A stretch of DNA of 64,000 nt from Providencia sp. R33 (GCF_019343475.1 NZ_CP072453.1:4588001-4652000); one strand, 5' to 3'. Shown: positions 45,950 to 57,655, counted from the stretch's first letter. Program-made: numbers and translations. Notes: generated from the sequence alone by a model not told the origin.

Positions 45950-48900
45950 ATGAATAAGTTATTTTACCGCTTAATTTTTAATGCAGCGCGCCAAATGGTG
46001 ATGGTCGTTGCGGATATTACTCGCAGCCATCAAGCAGGGCCTGCGTGCCAAACAGAAAACCGTGTTGAAAAAGCCGCAAATAGCCGAATTCGCTGGTCAA
46101 TTAAACGCATTGTTACCAGCCTTTGGCTGACGTTGGGTATGGTGAGTATGAGTGCCTCTGCATCAAATATTAAAGCGGATGGTAACGCACCGGGCAATCA
46201 GCAGCCGACGATTGTGAATACCCAAAATGGGTTACCTCAAGTGAACATTCAAGCGCCTAATCGTGATGGCGTTTCACGTAACCAATACAGCCAATTTGAT
46301 GTCGATAACAAAGGAGCGATCCTGAATAACAGCCGCCACGACGTTAACACACAATTGGGTGGAATGATCCAAGGTAACGAGTGGCTGTCAAAGGGTGAGG
46401 CGAAAATCATCTTAAATGAGGTCAATAGCCGCGATCCGAGCCAATTAAATGGTTTTATTGAAGTTGCAGGGAAAAAAGCCGATGTGATCATCGCCAACCC
46501 TGCGGGGATCACCTGTAATGGTTGTGGGTTTATCAATGCGGACAAAGCTTTGCTATCGGCAGGTAAGACCTTGATTGAAAATGGCAAAATTAAAGGGTTT
46601 GAAGTCGATAAAGGTAGTATCAATATTATTGGTAAGGGGTACAACGGTAACGGCACCAACTATACGGCGTTAATCGCTCGCTCAGTCAATATTAATGCCA
46701 AATTACACGCTAAAGATTTAGCAATTACCACAGGGAAAAATACCGTTGCTGCGGATGGAAAAACCATTCTTAAAACAGATAATTCCACAACGGCCGATAA
46801 ACCTGAATTTGCTTTAGATGTTGCCGCATTGGGTGGAATGTACGCTAATACCATCAAAATGCGTGGAACAGAAAATGGCGTAGGTGTACGAAATGCGGGG
46901 CATATTGGGGCAGAAGCTGGGGACATCACTTTATCAGTGGATGGTAAAGTGGGAAACTCGGGGGTGATCACGGCAAGCCAAAATATCGCCATCGACACCG
47001 AGCAATCCATTCATAACCAAGGTACTGTTTTAGCTCAGCAAAATGTGAAGCTTAATTCTAAGCAGGCAATCACCAACACCGATAAAGGCCAAATGGTTGC
47101 AGGGCGTGATGCGAACTTAAATGCCGCACAAATCAATAGTGACAAAACCGCGTTGCTCGCGGCAGGGGTCGATAGCAAAGGAAAATTAACTTCGGCGGGT
47201 TCTTTAACGGTTAAAGGTGATAAAAACGTTACGCTTCAAGGTGATATTGTCGCTAAAGAATCGTTAACTGCGACAGGGAGCGAACTTGACCTTTCGTTTT
47301 CAAATACTCAAGCTCAAAACATCACACTGACATCGACAGCAAAAGAAATTCGCACTAAAGAAGCACATCTGCAGGCAACGGATAAAGCCACATTAACGGC
47401 AAAAACAGGGATTGATAACCAAAAAGGGGAAATTGTTGCCAAAGAATTGTCGTTAATTGCCCCTGAATTTATTCATAACCGACAAGGAAAGCTGGTACAA
47501 ACCGGTCATTCAAAAAATACCTTACAAACCAAAGTACTGGAAAACCAGCAAGGGGAAATTAACCTTGCGGGTGAGACAATCATCACCATCCAACAGTTGA
47601 ATAACCAGTCAGGGCAGTTGCTCAGCCGTGATGGTAAAGTCGATATCCAAAGCCAAAACCTGAACAACCAACAAGGCACGATTTTAGCCTCCGGTAAACA
47701 AGGGCTAGCCATCAACGCAGACAAGCTCGATGGACAAAAAGGAGAAATTCTGACCAGTGGCGGCCTAAGTTTAGCAGGACAATCCATGAATTTGGATAAT
47801 GGGACGACACAAGCAGAGCAAATCACCTTAAAAGCCAATGCGCTTTCTCATCGCCAAGGAAATCTCCTCCAAACAGGCGATAAAGCCATGACGGTGGACG
47901 TTGCGACGACCTTGGATAACCATGGGGGAAGCGTGTCATCCAAAGGTGATTTACGCATACAGGCAGATAACCTTGATAACACTGATGGAAAATTATTCAC
48001 CAGTGCTAACAAACAGTTAGAGATCACCGCAACCACAAAATTGAATAACACGCAGGGCGTGATCCAAACCGATAAATATTTAGCCATCAAAGCCAATCAA
48101 CTGGTGAATACACAAGGAAAAATCAGCAGTTTATCAGGCGCTGCATTACTCACTGCAAACCAGTTGGATGGCCATAAAGGAACGGTTTTTGCACAAAACT
48201 CTCTGCGCATTGAAAGCCAAGATATCAATTTAAATCATGGGTTTACGCAAGCTAATCAAATCACTATTTTAGCCAATAACTTTTCCCATCAAGGTGCAAC
48301 GTTACTGCAAATTGGGGAAGGAAAAACGGAACTACGCATTCAAAATCATTTTGATAATCAGCGTGGGGAAATTTCCAGCAATGGGCAAATTGAGGTTTCA
48401 GCCAATGAGTTGAATAACCAAGACGGCAAAATTATTGCAGCGAAATTAGGGCAATTATCCCTGAATATTCAACAAGCACTGAATAATACCCAAGGCACAT
48501 TATTAGGTAATCAAGGTATTAAACTTGTAGCAAATCGTTTGATTAATCAATCAGGTAAACTTATCGCGAGCTTTGGTGATAACCAGCTAACACTTAAACA
48601 GCTAGATGGCGAGAAAGGCGAAATTCTCTCCAAAGGTAAGTTGGCTTTAACGGGAGAGAATCTCAACCTTAATGATGCAATTACCCAAGCAGATAATATT
48701 CAAATAGACGGGAAAAATCTTTCCCACCAACGTGGAAAAATGCTGCAAACGGGCAGTGAAAAAGGCCAAATAAAGCTGACTCAAACCCTTGATAACCAAG
48801 CGGGTAATATCAGTAGCCAAGGCGCTTTACATCTGGATGTCAACACGTTGGCTAACCAACAAGGTACGGTCGTTGCCGCGAAAGTGGGCGCATTGTTTAT

Positions 48901-51900
48901 TAATGCGAAAGACAGCGTGGATAACACGGCAGGAACGCTGTTTGCTGAGCAAGATTTTACATTGAATGCCTCGCGACTCTCTAATGTGGATGGCAAGGTG
49001 ATTAGCAAGCAAGGGGACATGCTGATTGTTGCTGATAATGTACAAGGCCAGCGTGGAGAAATCGTCGCAGATGGGGAGCTTGTACTGCATGGGCAAGATA
49101 TTGACTTGAGCGCAGGAAATACACAAGCCAATCACATTCAGCTGATAGCGAAAAATCTAAATCATCAGCAAGGTACAATGACCCAACTCGGTGAGCAGCA
49201 AGGTTCACTCCTTGTTTCTCAGCACCTGAATAACCAAGCGGGTAACATCAGTGGTAATGGTTCTTGGCAGATAACAGCGAATACGTTAGGAAACCAACAA
49301 GGCAAAATATTCAGTGCAAGAATGGGGGCGTTAAACCTACAGATTCAGAAGGTACTGGATAACACGGGTGGTACCTTAACTGGGCGCCAAGGGGTATTTG
49401 CTGATACCCAATCACTGATTAACCGCACAGGTAAAGTGATTGCGAGTATGGGTGATATTACCTTGAACAGCCAATCTCTTGATGGTGATGAGGGCGAGCT
49501 ATTGGCTGCGAATACCTTGAATATTCAAGGTGAAACGCTGTCATTAAACCAAGGGATTACTCAGGCTGATCAGGTTTTGATCACGGCAAATACGCTTGAA
49601 CATCAAAACGGTAAATTATTACAAACAGGTAATAAAGCAGGGGAAATCACGCTGCAAGGGCGGCTAAACAACCAAGCAGGTGAAATTGGCAGTAATGGTG
49701 ACTTTACAATCACAGCCGATTCCCTTGATAACCAAGATGGCCAGATCTTAACAGCAAATAATGGTCACCTATCCATTGGTGTAAAAAATGAGCTAGTCAA
49801 CAAAAATGGCGCTCTGGTGGGTGAAAATGGCCTGAAAATCACCGCGAGGGAGTTGGATAACCAACACGGTAAAGTTGTCGCGCGCCATGGAAATAGCACA
49901 TTAGATATTACGAATAATATCAATAACCAAGCGGGGCTAATTGCAGCTGAACAACTATTGCAGATGCGTAACCAAGCCCTGCAAAACCAGCAAGGGTACA
50001 TTCAGGCCAATACCATCAATATCGATACCCAAAAACAGTTATTCGATAACACCCAAGGGTCATTGTTAGCGCAACAAAAACTCACATTAAACAGCGGTAA
50101 AATTGAGAATCAACAGGGAAGCATTCAGTCTGGTAGTGACATGCAGATTGATACCCATGGCGAGCAATTACATAATACACAAAGTGGTGATAATAAAGGT
50201 ATTTATGCACAGGGCGGGCTAACGTTAACCTCGGGGGATCTCGATAACGAAAAAGGCCGTATTGTGGCAAAAGGCCCATTGGCGCTTAACAGCCAAGCGT
50301 TAACTAACCAGCAAGGTTTGATTGGCAGCCAATCTGCTATCTCGATGAAAACTCAGCAGTTGGATAACACAGAAGGCACGGTTAAGGGGCAATCTATCGT
50401 CCTTGATACTCAAGGCCAACGTTTAACTAACACCGGCAAAACAGATGATAAAGGGATTTTTGCTAGCCAAAAACTGGCGTTAATGGTTGGTGAGCTGATT
50501 AACCAACAAGGCCATATTCAAGCAGGTGATATCAGAATAGACACACTGAAAAACCGTGTCGATAACTCCCAAGGGGAAATTTTAGCCAGTCTCGGGTTAA
50601 GCCTAAACAGTGGCGAGCTTGATAACCAACAAGGGCGGATTCAAGCTGGCCAGCAGTTAGTTTTGGACACTCATGGGCAGCTTCTAAACAATAGCAACAC
50701 ACAAAAAAGTGGTGGGTTGTTAAGTGGTGGGAGCTTCACGCTCAACAGCGGCAAATTAACGAACCAGCAAGGGCAAATCCAAAGTGCGGGGGCAAGTGCA
50801 TTAACCTCTCAGGCCTTGGATAACCAGCAAGGGCGGATTTATTCAGGTGGCTTATTGGATATCAATACTCAGAAAAACGATGTATTGAACCAAGAGGGCG
50901 TGTTGGCGAGTGAAGGGCAACTCACTCTAACAGCCAATGATCTGAAGAATCAGCAAGGGTTTGTGCAAGGTAAACAAGGTTTAAATATTGATGCTAATCA
51001 TATCGATAACCAAAAAGGTACACTCTTAAGCCAGTCTTCAGCGCAAATCACAGGCGCCACCCTGAATAACCGCGAAGGAACATGGCAATCACAGGGAAAT
51101 AGCCACCTGACGATTACGCAACGTATTGATAACCAACAAGGACAAATTTTGTCTGGGGCGGATTTACAGGTTGCCAGCCAATACCTGAATAACACCAAAG
51201 GTACTCTTCAAGGGCTGAACAACGTTGAGTTGGTTTTAGCGCAACAGCTTGATAACCAACAAGGTTGGATTAAAGCCAATGATAACCTGAATATCACAGC
51301 AACGAATGTTGATAACCAAAATACCGCCCAAGCAGGGCAAGGGATTGAAGGGCAGAATGTCACGCTAAAAGCGACGGAATTGAATAACCAACGTGGTGCA
51401 GTACGTGCAGGGCAAACTATTCAGGCAAATATCGCTCAATCCTTAAATAATAACCAAGGCATGGTATCCGCAGGGTCAGATTTGACTGTTGCTGATAATG
51501 CGAAAGGGAAAGCCTTAACGCTCACAAACCAGCAAGGGGTGATTGTTAGCAACGGTTCTGCGAGTGTATCTGCAAACACATTAACCGGTGAAGGGAAACT
51601 TATTGCCCAAAAAGTACTGACATTGGCTATCAATCAAGCATTTGAAAACCATGGGCGCATTCAGGCGGGGGAACGCTTAACCGCTAATTTTGCCCAAGGC
51701 TTCACAAACTATGGGTTAATATCTAGCCTTGGTGAGTTTGCATTGAGTACGACGACGGTCATTAATCAGGTATCTGGGGAAATCAGTGGTCACAATACGC
51801 GAATCAACGCCAGTGGCAACATCATCAATACAGGGCTAATTGATGGCACTTTGACCCACATTGTGGCAAAAAAACTCGATAACGTCGGTACAGGGCGTAT

Positions 51901-54900
51901 TTATGGCGATTTCTTATCGATAGCAGTCAATACCTTATTGAATGATAAGCAAGGGGATAAATCGGCTGTTATTGCAGGGCGCAAAGAAGTTAACTTAGCG
52001 GTTTCTGAACTGGTGAACCGTGACCACGCCTTAATTTACAGTGATGGTGATTTGACCATCGGTAATGTGCTTAGTGACAAACTGCAAGCCACTGGCCATG
52101 CTAAAAGCGTGAAAAATCACAGTGCAAATATTGAAGCGGATGGCAATCTCACTCTCAAAACCTCTCTACTTGAAAATAAAGATATTCATTTAGAACTGAC
52201 TGAAAAGCCGATTGAAGTTAGCCGTGAACACTTCGATTGGTTCGATTACGGTAATGGTAAGCGTTATAAAATTCAGCCACGTAATGGTAACCAAACCCGT
52301 TATGCGATTAATGATGATGGTACGCTCAATAAGGAAGTGGGCATTCACTATGAAAAATCCAATCGCTGGCGGATGTTTGAATATGGTAACTGGACAAAAG
52401 ATTTTTACGAATATGACTATAACCGTGTTGTGTATGAAACACAGGTCATTAAACGCGATGCGGCATTAATCACCAGTGGTAAACACTTAACCATTGATGG
52501 GCAGCAACTGAATAATGAAAATTCACGTGTTGTTGCGGGGCAAAACCTGATTTTAATGGGTTATGGCCTAAAAAATGAAGAAGCACAAGGCATCCGCCGT
52601 ATCGTTGAAGACGGTGACACCATTTATCGTTACAAAGGCGGTGGTAAATGGAAAACTCGTACTAGCACGTCAAAATACCAAGGTATTAATAGTGAAGAGG
52701 ATTTACCGCTACATTTACTGGAAGTAAAAGAGCAAGCGGGGGGAATTAATAAAACTCACTTGGATGGTGTGAAAGTCAATCTACTCGATGGCGCAGCGGA
52801 TACCGTGTCTGAATCAACGATAACAGATAACCAAGGGGCATTGCTGGCAGAAACCACATTAAAAGGCGGTAAAAATACGCCTCTTGAGCTTGCTGCAGGC
52901 CAACAAGCTGAAGTGACGCAATTACCGTCGGTTTCGGCGAAAACTGACGTGAGCGACGATAAAACCGTTGGCGCGACAGCGCAGACTGGTGATGCCAATG
53001 TGGGGAATGGCGCTGATGTTCAAGGGGTAGGTGATGCAGGTGCAGGGGAAAATATCACGGCAGAAAAAGCGCCTCAAGGTAAAGATAACCTCGATACCGT
53101 GATCAGAACCGTTGGGCCAAACACCCAATTACCAGATAACAGCCTGTTCAACGTCATACCCGGCACTGACAGCCAATTCTTGATTGAAACAGACTCACGG
53201 TTCACTAACTACAAAAAGTGGTTATCCAGCATTGATATCGTCACCAATGAGCAACTGCATAAGCGCTTAGGTGACGGTTATTATGAGCAGCGTTTAGTTC
53301 GTGACCAGCTAATTGAAACCACAGGTCAGCGGTTACTGGGCAACTATAGTAGCGATGAAGAGCAGTATCGAGCCCTGCTAACTAACGGTGTGGCATTTGG
53401 TCAACAGTTTAACCTAACACCGGGTGTCGCACTTTCGCCTGAGCAAATGGCTAACTTGACCAGCGATATCGTATGGATGGTAAATAAAGAAGTCACCTTG
53501 CCTGATGGCCGTGTTGAGATGGTGAGTGTACCGCAGGTGTATGTTCGTGCACGCCAAGGCGATCTAAACGGCAATGGAGCACTACTTGCAGGGCGCAATG
53601 TGTCTGCCAATATCACGGGCGACTTGCTCAATAGTGGTGAAATTAACAGCCGCGAATTAACGGATTTACGTGCAGAAAACATTGAAAACAGCGGGCGCAT
53701 TCAAGGGAAAGACGTTCAACTCAACACATTGAAAGATATAAACAATGTGGGTGGTGAAATCCGTGGTTTAGATAGCGTATCACTCTCAGCCGGGCGCGAC
53801 ATTCTCAGTGAAACTGCGCAGCGTGGCGAAGGCAATTCTCAATGGCTCGACCGCCCTGCCAGTATTTATGTTACAGGGGATAACGGCCAACTGACCTTAA
53901 AAGCCGTGCAAGATATCAACTTGATTGCAACGGATGTCGGCAATTTAGGCGTAGAAGGTAAAACGTCCATTATCGCTGGGCGTGATATCAGCTTAGAAAC
54001 GCGAGATGTGAGTTCGGCTTTTGATTACACGCATAATTCAACGAATTATTACCGCGGCGAAAATAGCACTGAAGTGGGCACCCAAATCCAAACTAAAGGG
54101 GATTTAACACTGTCCGCAGGGCAAGACCTCTCCGCTCGCGTAGCGAATGTATCCAGTGGCGGCGAATTAGCCGTGAATGTGGGGCGTGATATTAACCTGA
54201 CCTCTGGGGTGGAAAGCAGTGATTATGCTAAGCACACCAAACACACGGACAAAGGTTTTCTATCGAGCACCACAAAAGAAACCCATGATGAAGTCAACGA
54301 GCGTACGGCAATCAGCAGTACGTTAAGTGGCGATAGCGTCAAAATGACCGCAGGTAATGACGTCAATATTCAGGGCAGCAATGTTCTGGGAACTAACGAT
54401 GTTACCGTCAATGCTGGTAATCAGCTGAATGTCACCACATCTGATGAGGCGTTACATGAAACGCACATGTCGAAGACGAAAAAATCAGGGCTGATGAGTA
54501 CAGGTGGCTTGGGCTTAACTGTCGGGTCAACGTCTCAAAAAGTCACGACTGATAGTGACAGTAACTTGAAAAAAGGCAGCGTAATCGGCAGCTCCGCAGG
54601 TGATGTGACACTGGAGGCTGGTGGTTCAGCGAACATCCATGGCAGTGATGTGATCGCCGCGAAAGATATTAATATCACAGGCAGTGACGTGAATATTACG
54701 GCCGCTGAAAATAGCCGAACCGATATAACGACGGTGGAAAGTAAGTCTAGCGGCCTCACGGTGTCATTAGGTGGTGCTGCGGGCAGTATGTTAGACGGTA
54801 TGGCGCAGACAGCGAAATCGGCGAAACAGGAAGACGATGGCCAATTAGCGGCACTTAAAGGGATGAAAGCGGGTCTGCAAGGTGTTCAAGCAGAACAAGC

Positions 54901-57655
54901 CGGTGAGTTGGCTGGGCTGAAAAAAGGCGGCAGTGTCACAGACGCCTTTGGTGTGAACGTGTCTTATGGCAGTAGCTCGTCAAAATCCACGACAAAAACG
55001 CAGCAAAATACTGCATCTGGTAGCAGCCTGAGCGCTGGGGACAATATTAACCTTACGGCCACAGGTAAAAAAGAGGGCAGCCAAGGCAACTTGGCAGTAC
55101 AAGGCAGCCAGTTAACCGCAGATAAAAACATCACGTTAACGGCAAAAAATGATATCGACCTAACCAGTGCTAGTAACACGCAAACAGTGGATGGCAAAAA
55201 CTCAAGCTCAGGCAGTTCAATTGGTGCGGGTATCAGCTCAGGCGGTTGGAACGTCAATGCCAGCGTCAATAAAGGCAGCGGTTTCGAAAAAGGTAATAGC
55301 GAGTATTACACCGATACACAGGTGGATGCTGGTAAACAACTGACCTTGAACAGCGGCAAAGATACCACATTAACAGGTGCGCAGGTCAGTGGCGAGACAG
55401 TGAAAGCCAATGTTGGCGGCGATTTAACTTTATCGAGCCAGCAAACCACCGACAAATACGACTCGAAGCAAAAAGGCGGTAGCTTGTCGGGGAGTATTGG
55501 CACAGGGTTGAATACCACGGCATCGGTGAATGTGAATAAAACCGAGATGCACAGTGATTATCAATCGGTGGATAAACAAACGGGTATCAATGCAGGCAAA
55601 GGCGGTTTTGATATCACGGTGGGCAATCATACGCAGCTCGATGGTGCGGTGATTGGCAGCACGGCCGAGGCCGATAAAAACAAACTCGACACGGGCACAC
55701 TGGGCTTTGGGGATATCAAAAACAAAGCCGAGTACAAAGTGGATAGCCAAAGTGGCGGGTTTAGCACGGGAGGCTCACCATTTGAAGACCAGTTAGCGGG
55801 TAATGCGGCAGGTTCGTTATTGACCAATGTGAATAACAAAGGGAAAGACAGCAATACCACGCATGCGGCGGTGTCGGAAGGTGAGATTGTTATCCGCAAT
55901 AAGGATAATCAGAAACAAGATGTCACCGAATTAAGCCGTGATGTGGATAATGCCCACGAGAAACTGAACACGATTTTTGACAAAGAAAAAGAGCAGAAGC
56001 GGATAGAGAAAACGCAGCTAGTCGGCGAGTTAGGTAAGCAGATTACGGATATTGCGGTGACGGATGCGACCATAAAAGCCACGAAGGAGGCGAACGAGAG
56101 CAAGAACATCACGACACAGCAAGAGCGTGAGGCTGCGAAAAAAGCGCTAGAAGTACAAGGAAAAGTGGTCAGCGATGAGGCAATTGATAACTATATTCAC
56201 GAGCAAGTTATTCAGGCGAAAGTGAATGAATCCGGTTGGGGTGTGGGTGGTGACAAGCGCCGAATAGTGGAGTCGGGCACGGCGTTAATCCAAGGGTTGG
56301 TGAATGGCGATGTAAATAAAGCGGTGGCGAATGCGAGTGCACCGTATATTGCGAATCAAATAGCGCAACATATCCCAGCTGAAAATAAAGAAGGCCGCAT
56401 AGCGGCGCACGGTATTGCGAATGTTGCATTAGCACTGGCAAAAGGTGAAAATGCAGGCGCGCAATCGTTAGGTGCGATGACGGCAGAAGCGGTGGGAATG
56501 CTATCGCAAGAGCTGTATAAGAAAAAGCCAAGTGAGCTAACGGAAGATGAAAAATCGACGGTAAGTGCGTTTGCGAGTCTGGCCGCGGGTATAGCGGGTG
56601 GATTAGTCGGCGGAGATACGTCAAGTGCAGCAAATGCCGCAGAGGCCGGGAAGACCACGGTTGAGAATAACTATCTATCAAATAAAGATGTTCTCAACAT
56701 GCAGAAAGAACTGGAGATCGCAGAGAAAGAGGGCAAAGACACTCAACCTATTTATGAAAAATATGGTGCGTTGAGTGAGAAGCAAAGAGAAGAAGCGGTA
56801 GCAAAAGAATGTAGCGATAATGTGTATTGCTCGATTGCTGCTTGGGAAATGATGAACACAGGGAGTGAGCAATCTAACTCCAAATTAGCGGCTTTAGCCT
56901 CTAAGTTAAGTCCTGAAGAACAGGCGAAATTCAATGCGTTTGTGAATGCAGAGAATGCCGAAAGTGCTCATGCAATTTATCAATCACTCCCTACATCAGT
57001 TCGTGTTGCACTACAAGGTAAGGAAATTCTAGATAGTACGGGTATCCGAGGACCTGTATCAGGCTCAGGCGGTGTGTCAGCTTTAGGGATCAAAGGTAAA
57101 GGTGACAAAGGGAATAAAGAAAAAGAACAAAGTAATAGTTCTCAAAAAAATCCATCATCAACAGAGCATAAAGTTGTTGATATCAAGTCTGGTGGTAAAG
57201 GTGATTGGAATAAGCAGCTGAATAAACCTGAGCCAAATACAGTTTATAAAGTCGATGGGAACAACACTTATAAAACAGATTCTCAAGGACGAGTACAAAG
57301 TGTAGAAGCAAAACTTTCATTAAATACCAATGATAGAAATAGCTATCAGCAATGTAAAGCTGGCAAATGTGGCGTTGCTGGTGATGAAGGTGGACATTTA
57401 ATTGCAACTCGTTTCAATGGTCCAGGAGAAAAACTCAATATTGTTCCAATGAACTCTAACTTGAATAGAGGTGAATGGAAAAAAATGGAGAACTCATGGG
57501 CTGACGCGTTAAAGAACGGTAAACAAGTTAATGTTAAAATAGAACCGGTATATTCAGGACAAAGTGGTCGGCCAAGTAGTTTTAACGTTACGTATAAGAT
57601 TGGAAATGAGCGTCCTGTAGAAAGAACGTTTATTAACGATTCTGGAGGTAAATAA
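45950..57655 (+). CDS. cdiA: CdiA contact-dependent inhibition exoprotein with nuclease C-terminus
   Basis: A 3901-residue protein. Residues 1-22 form an ESPR-type extension and a long signal peptide ends near SASAS (about 72). The TPS domain follows (VNIQAPNRDGVSRNQYSQFDVD, ANPAGITCNGCGF). FHA-1 repeats with LxNQxGxI units run to about 2080. A tyrosine-rich insert around 2091-2170 may contact the receptor. A conserved block (FNVIPGTDSQFLIETD, RFTNYKKWLSS) lies near 2384-2470. FHA-2 repeats and a PT-VENN pretoxin domain follow, with VENN at 3571-3574. The 327-residue CT ends in a DNA/RNA non-specific endonuclease (DEGGHLIATRF, Asp3812 and His3816; NIVPMNSNLNRGEW with Asn3830 and Asn3839). It delivers a nuclease to neighbouring cells. 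Overlaps its immunity gene by one base. Confidence 0.95.
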   Translation: MNKLFYRLIFNAARQMVMVVADITRSHQAGPACQTENRVEKAANSRIRWSIKRIVTSLWLTLGMVSMSASASNIKADGNAPGNQQPTIVNTQNGLPQVNIQAPNRDGVSRNQYSQFDVDNKGAILNNSRHDVNTQLGGMIQGNEWLSKGEAKIILNEVNSRDPSQLNGFIEVAGKKADVIIANPAGITCNGCGFINADKALLSAGKTLIENGKIKGFEVDKGSINIIGKGYNGNGTNYTALIARSVNINAKLHAKDLAITTGKNTVAADGKTILKTDNSTTADKPEFALDVAALGGMYANTIKMRGTENGVGVRNAGHIGAEAGDITLSVDGKVGNSGVITASQNIAIDTEQSIHNQGTVLAQQNVKLNSKQAITNTDKGQMVAGRDANLNAAQINSDKTALLAAGVDSKGKLTSAGSLTVKGDKNVTLQGDIVAKESLTATGSELDLSFSNTQAQNITLTSTAKEIRTKEAHLQATDKATLTAKTGIDNQKGEIVAKELSLIAPEFIHNRQGKLVQTGHSKNTLQTKVLENQQGEINLAGETIITIQQLNNQSGQLLSRDGKVDIQSQNLNNQQGTILASGKQGLAINADKLDGQKGEILTSGGLSLAGQSMNLDNGTTQAEQITLKANALSHRQGNLLQTGDKAMTVDVATTLDNHGGSVSSKGDLRIQADNLDNTDGKLFTSANKQLEITATTKLNNTQGVIQTDKYLAIKANQLVNTQGKISSLSGAALLTANQLDGHKGTVFAQNSLRIESQDINLNHGFTQANQITILANNFSHQGATLLQIGEGKTELRIQNHFDNQRGEISSNGQIEVSANELNNQDGKIIAAKLGQLSLNIQQALNNTQGTLLGNQGIKLVANRLINQSGKLIASFGDNQLTLKQLDGEKGEILSKGKLALTGENLNLNDAITQADNIQIDGKNLSHQRGKMLQTGSEKGQIKLTQTLDNQAGNISSQGALHLDVNTLANQQGTVVAAKVGALFINAKDSVDNTAGTLFAEQDFTLNASRLSNVDGKVISKQGDMLIVADNVQGQRGEIVADGELVLHGQDIDLSAGNTQANHIQLIAKNLNHQQGTMTQLGEQQGSLLVSQHLNNQAGNISGNGSWQITANTLGNQQGKIFSARMGALNLQIQKVLDNTGGTLTGRQGVFADTQSLINRTGKVIASMGDITLNSQSLDGDEGELLAANTLNIQGETLSLNQGITQADQVLITANTLEHQNGKLLQTGNKAGEITLQGRLNNQAGEIGSNGDFTITADSLDNQDGQILTANNGHLSIGVKNELVNKNGALVGENGLKITARELDNQHGKVVARHGNSTLDITNNINNQAGLIAAEQLLQMRNQALQNQQGYIQANTINIDTQKQLFDNTQGSLLAQQKLTLNSGKIENQQGSIQSGSDMQIDTHGEQLHNTQSGDNKGIYAQGGLTLTSGDLDNEKGRIVAKGPLALNSQALTNQQGLIGSQSAISMKTQQLDNTEGTVKGQSIVLDTQGQRLTNTGKTDDKGIFASQKLALMVGELINQQGHIQAGDIRIDTLKNRVDNSQGEILASLGLSLNSGELDNQQGRIQAGQQLVLDTHGQLLNNSNTQKSGGLLSGGSFTLNSGKLTNQQGQIQSAGASALTSQALDNQQGRIYSGGLLDINTQKNDVLNQEGVLASEGQLTLTANDLKNQQGFVQGKQGLNIDANHIDNQKGTLLSQSSAQITGATLNNREGTWQSQGNSHLTITQRIDNQQGQILSGADLQVASQYLNNTKGTLQGLNNVELVLAQQLDNQQGWIKANDNLNITATNVDNQNTAQAGQGIEGQNVTLKATELNNQRGAVRAGQTIQANIAQSLNNNQGMVSAGSDLTVADNAKGKALTLTNQQGVIVSNGSASVSANTLTGEGKLIAQKVLTLAINQAFENHGRIQAGERLTANFAQGFTNYGLISSLGEFALSTTTVINQVSGEISGHNTRINASGNIINTGLIDGTLTHIVAKKLDNVGTGRIYGDFLSIAVNTLLNDKQGDKSAVIAGRKEVNLAVSELVNRDHALIYSDGDLTIGNVLSDKLQATGHAKSVKNHSANIEADGNLTLKTSLLENKDIHLELTEKPIEVSREHFDWFDYGNGKRYKIQPRNGNQTRYAINDDGTLNKEVGIHYEKSNRWRMFEYGNWTKDFYEYDYNRVVYETQVIKRDAALITSGKHLTIDGQQLNNENSRVVAGQNLILMGYGLKNEEAQGIRRIVEDGDTIYRYKGGGKWKTRTSTSKYQGINSEEDLPLHLLEVKEQAGGINKTHLDGVKVNLLDGAADTVSESTITDNQGALLAETTLKGGKNTPLELAAGQQAEVTQLPSVSAKTDVSDDKTVGATAQTGDANVGNGADVQGVGDAGAGENITAEKAPQGKDNLDTVIRTVGPNTQLPDNSLFNVIPGTDSQFLIETDSRFTNYKKWLSSIDIVTNEQLHKRLGDGYYEQRLVRDQLIETTGQRLLGNYSSDEEQYRALLTNGVAFGQQFNLTPGVALSPEQMANLTSDIVWMVNKEVTLPDGRVEMVSVPQVYVRARQGDLNGNGALLAGRNVSANITGDLLNSGEINSRELTDLRAENIENSGRIQGKDVQLNTLKDINNVGGEIRGLDSVSLSAGRDILSETAQRGEGNSQWLDRPASIYVTGDNGQLTLKAVQDINLIATDVGNLGVEGKTSIIAGRDISLETRDVSSAFDYTHNSTNYYRGENSTEVGTQIQTKGDLTLSAGQDLSARVANVSSGGELAVNVGRDINLTSGVESSDYAKHTKHTDKGFLSSTTKETHDEVNERTAISSTLSGDSVKMTAGNDVNIQGSNVLGTNDVTVNAGNQLNVTTSDEALHETHMSKTKKSGLMSTGGLGLTVGSTSQKVTTDSDSNLKKGSVIGSSAGDVTLEAGGSANIHGSDVIAAKDINITGSDVNITAAENSRTDITTVESKSSGLTVSLGGAAGSMLDGMAQTAKSAKQEDDGQLAALKGMKAGLQGVQAEQAGELAGLKKGGSVTDAFGVNVSYGSSSSKSTTKTQQNTASGSSLSAGDNINLTATGKKEGSQGNLAVQGSQLTADKNITLTAKNDIDLTSASNTQTVDGKNSSSGSSIGAGISSGGWNVNASVNKGSGFEKGNSEYYTDTQVDAGKQLTLNSGKDTTLTGAQVSGETVKANVGGDLTLSSQQTTDKYDSKQKGGSLSGSIGTGLNTTASVNVNKTEMHSDYQSVDKQTGINAGKGGFDITVGNHTQLDGAVIGSTAEADKNKLDTGTLGFGDIKNKAEYKVDSQSGGFSTGGSPFEDQLAGNAAGSLLTNVNNKGKDSNTTHAAVSEGEIVIRNKDNQKQDVTELSRDVDNAHEKLNTIFDKEKEQKRIEKTQLVGELGKQITDIAVTDATIKATKEANESKNITTQQEREAAKKALEVQGKVVSDEAIDNYIHEQVIQAKVNESGWGVGGDKRRIVESGTALIQGLVNGDVNKAVANASAPYIANQIAQHIPAENKEGRIAAHGIANVALALAKGENAGAQSLGAMTAEAVGMLSQELYKKKPSELTEDEKSTVSAFASLAAGIAGGLVGGDTSSAANAAEAGKTTVENNYLSNKDVLNMQKELEIAEKEGKDTQPIYEKYGALSEKQREEAVAKECSDNVYCSIAAWEMMNTGSEQSNSKLAALASKLSPEEQAKFNAFVNAENAESAHAIYQSLPTSVRVALQGKEILDSTGIRGPVSGSGGVSALGIKGKGDKGNKEKEQSNSSQKNPSSTEHKVVDIKSGGKGDWNKQLNKPEPNTVYKVDGNNTYKTDSQGRVQSVEAKLSLNTNDRNSYQQCKAGKCGVAGDEGGHLIATRFNGPGEKLNIVPMNSNLNRGEWKKMENSWADALKNGKQVNVKIEPVYSGQSGRPSSFNVTYKIGNERPVERTFINDSGGK

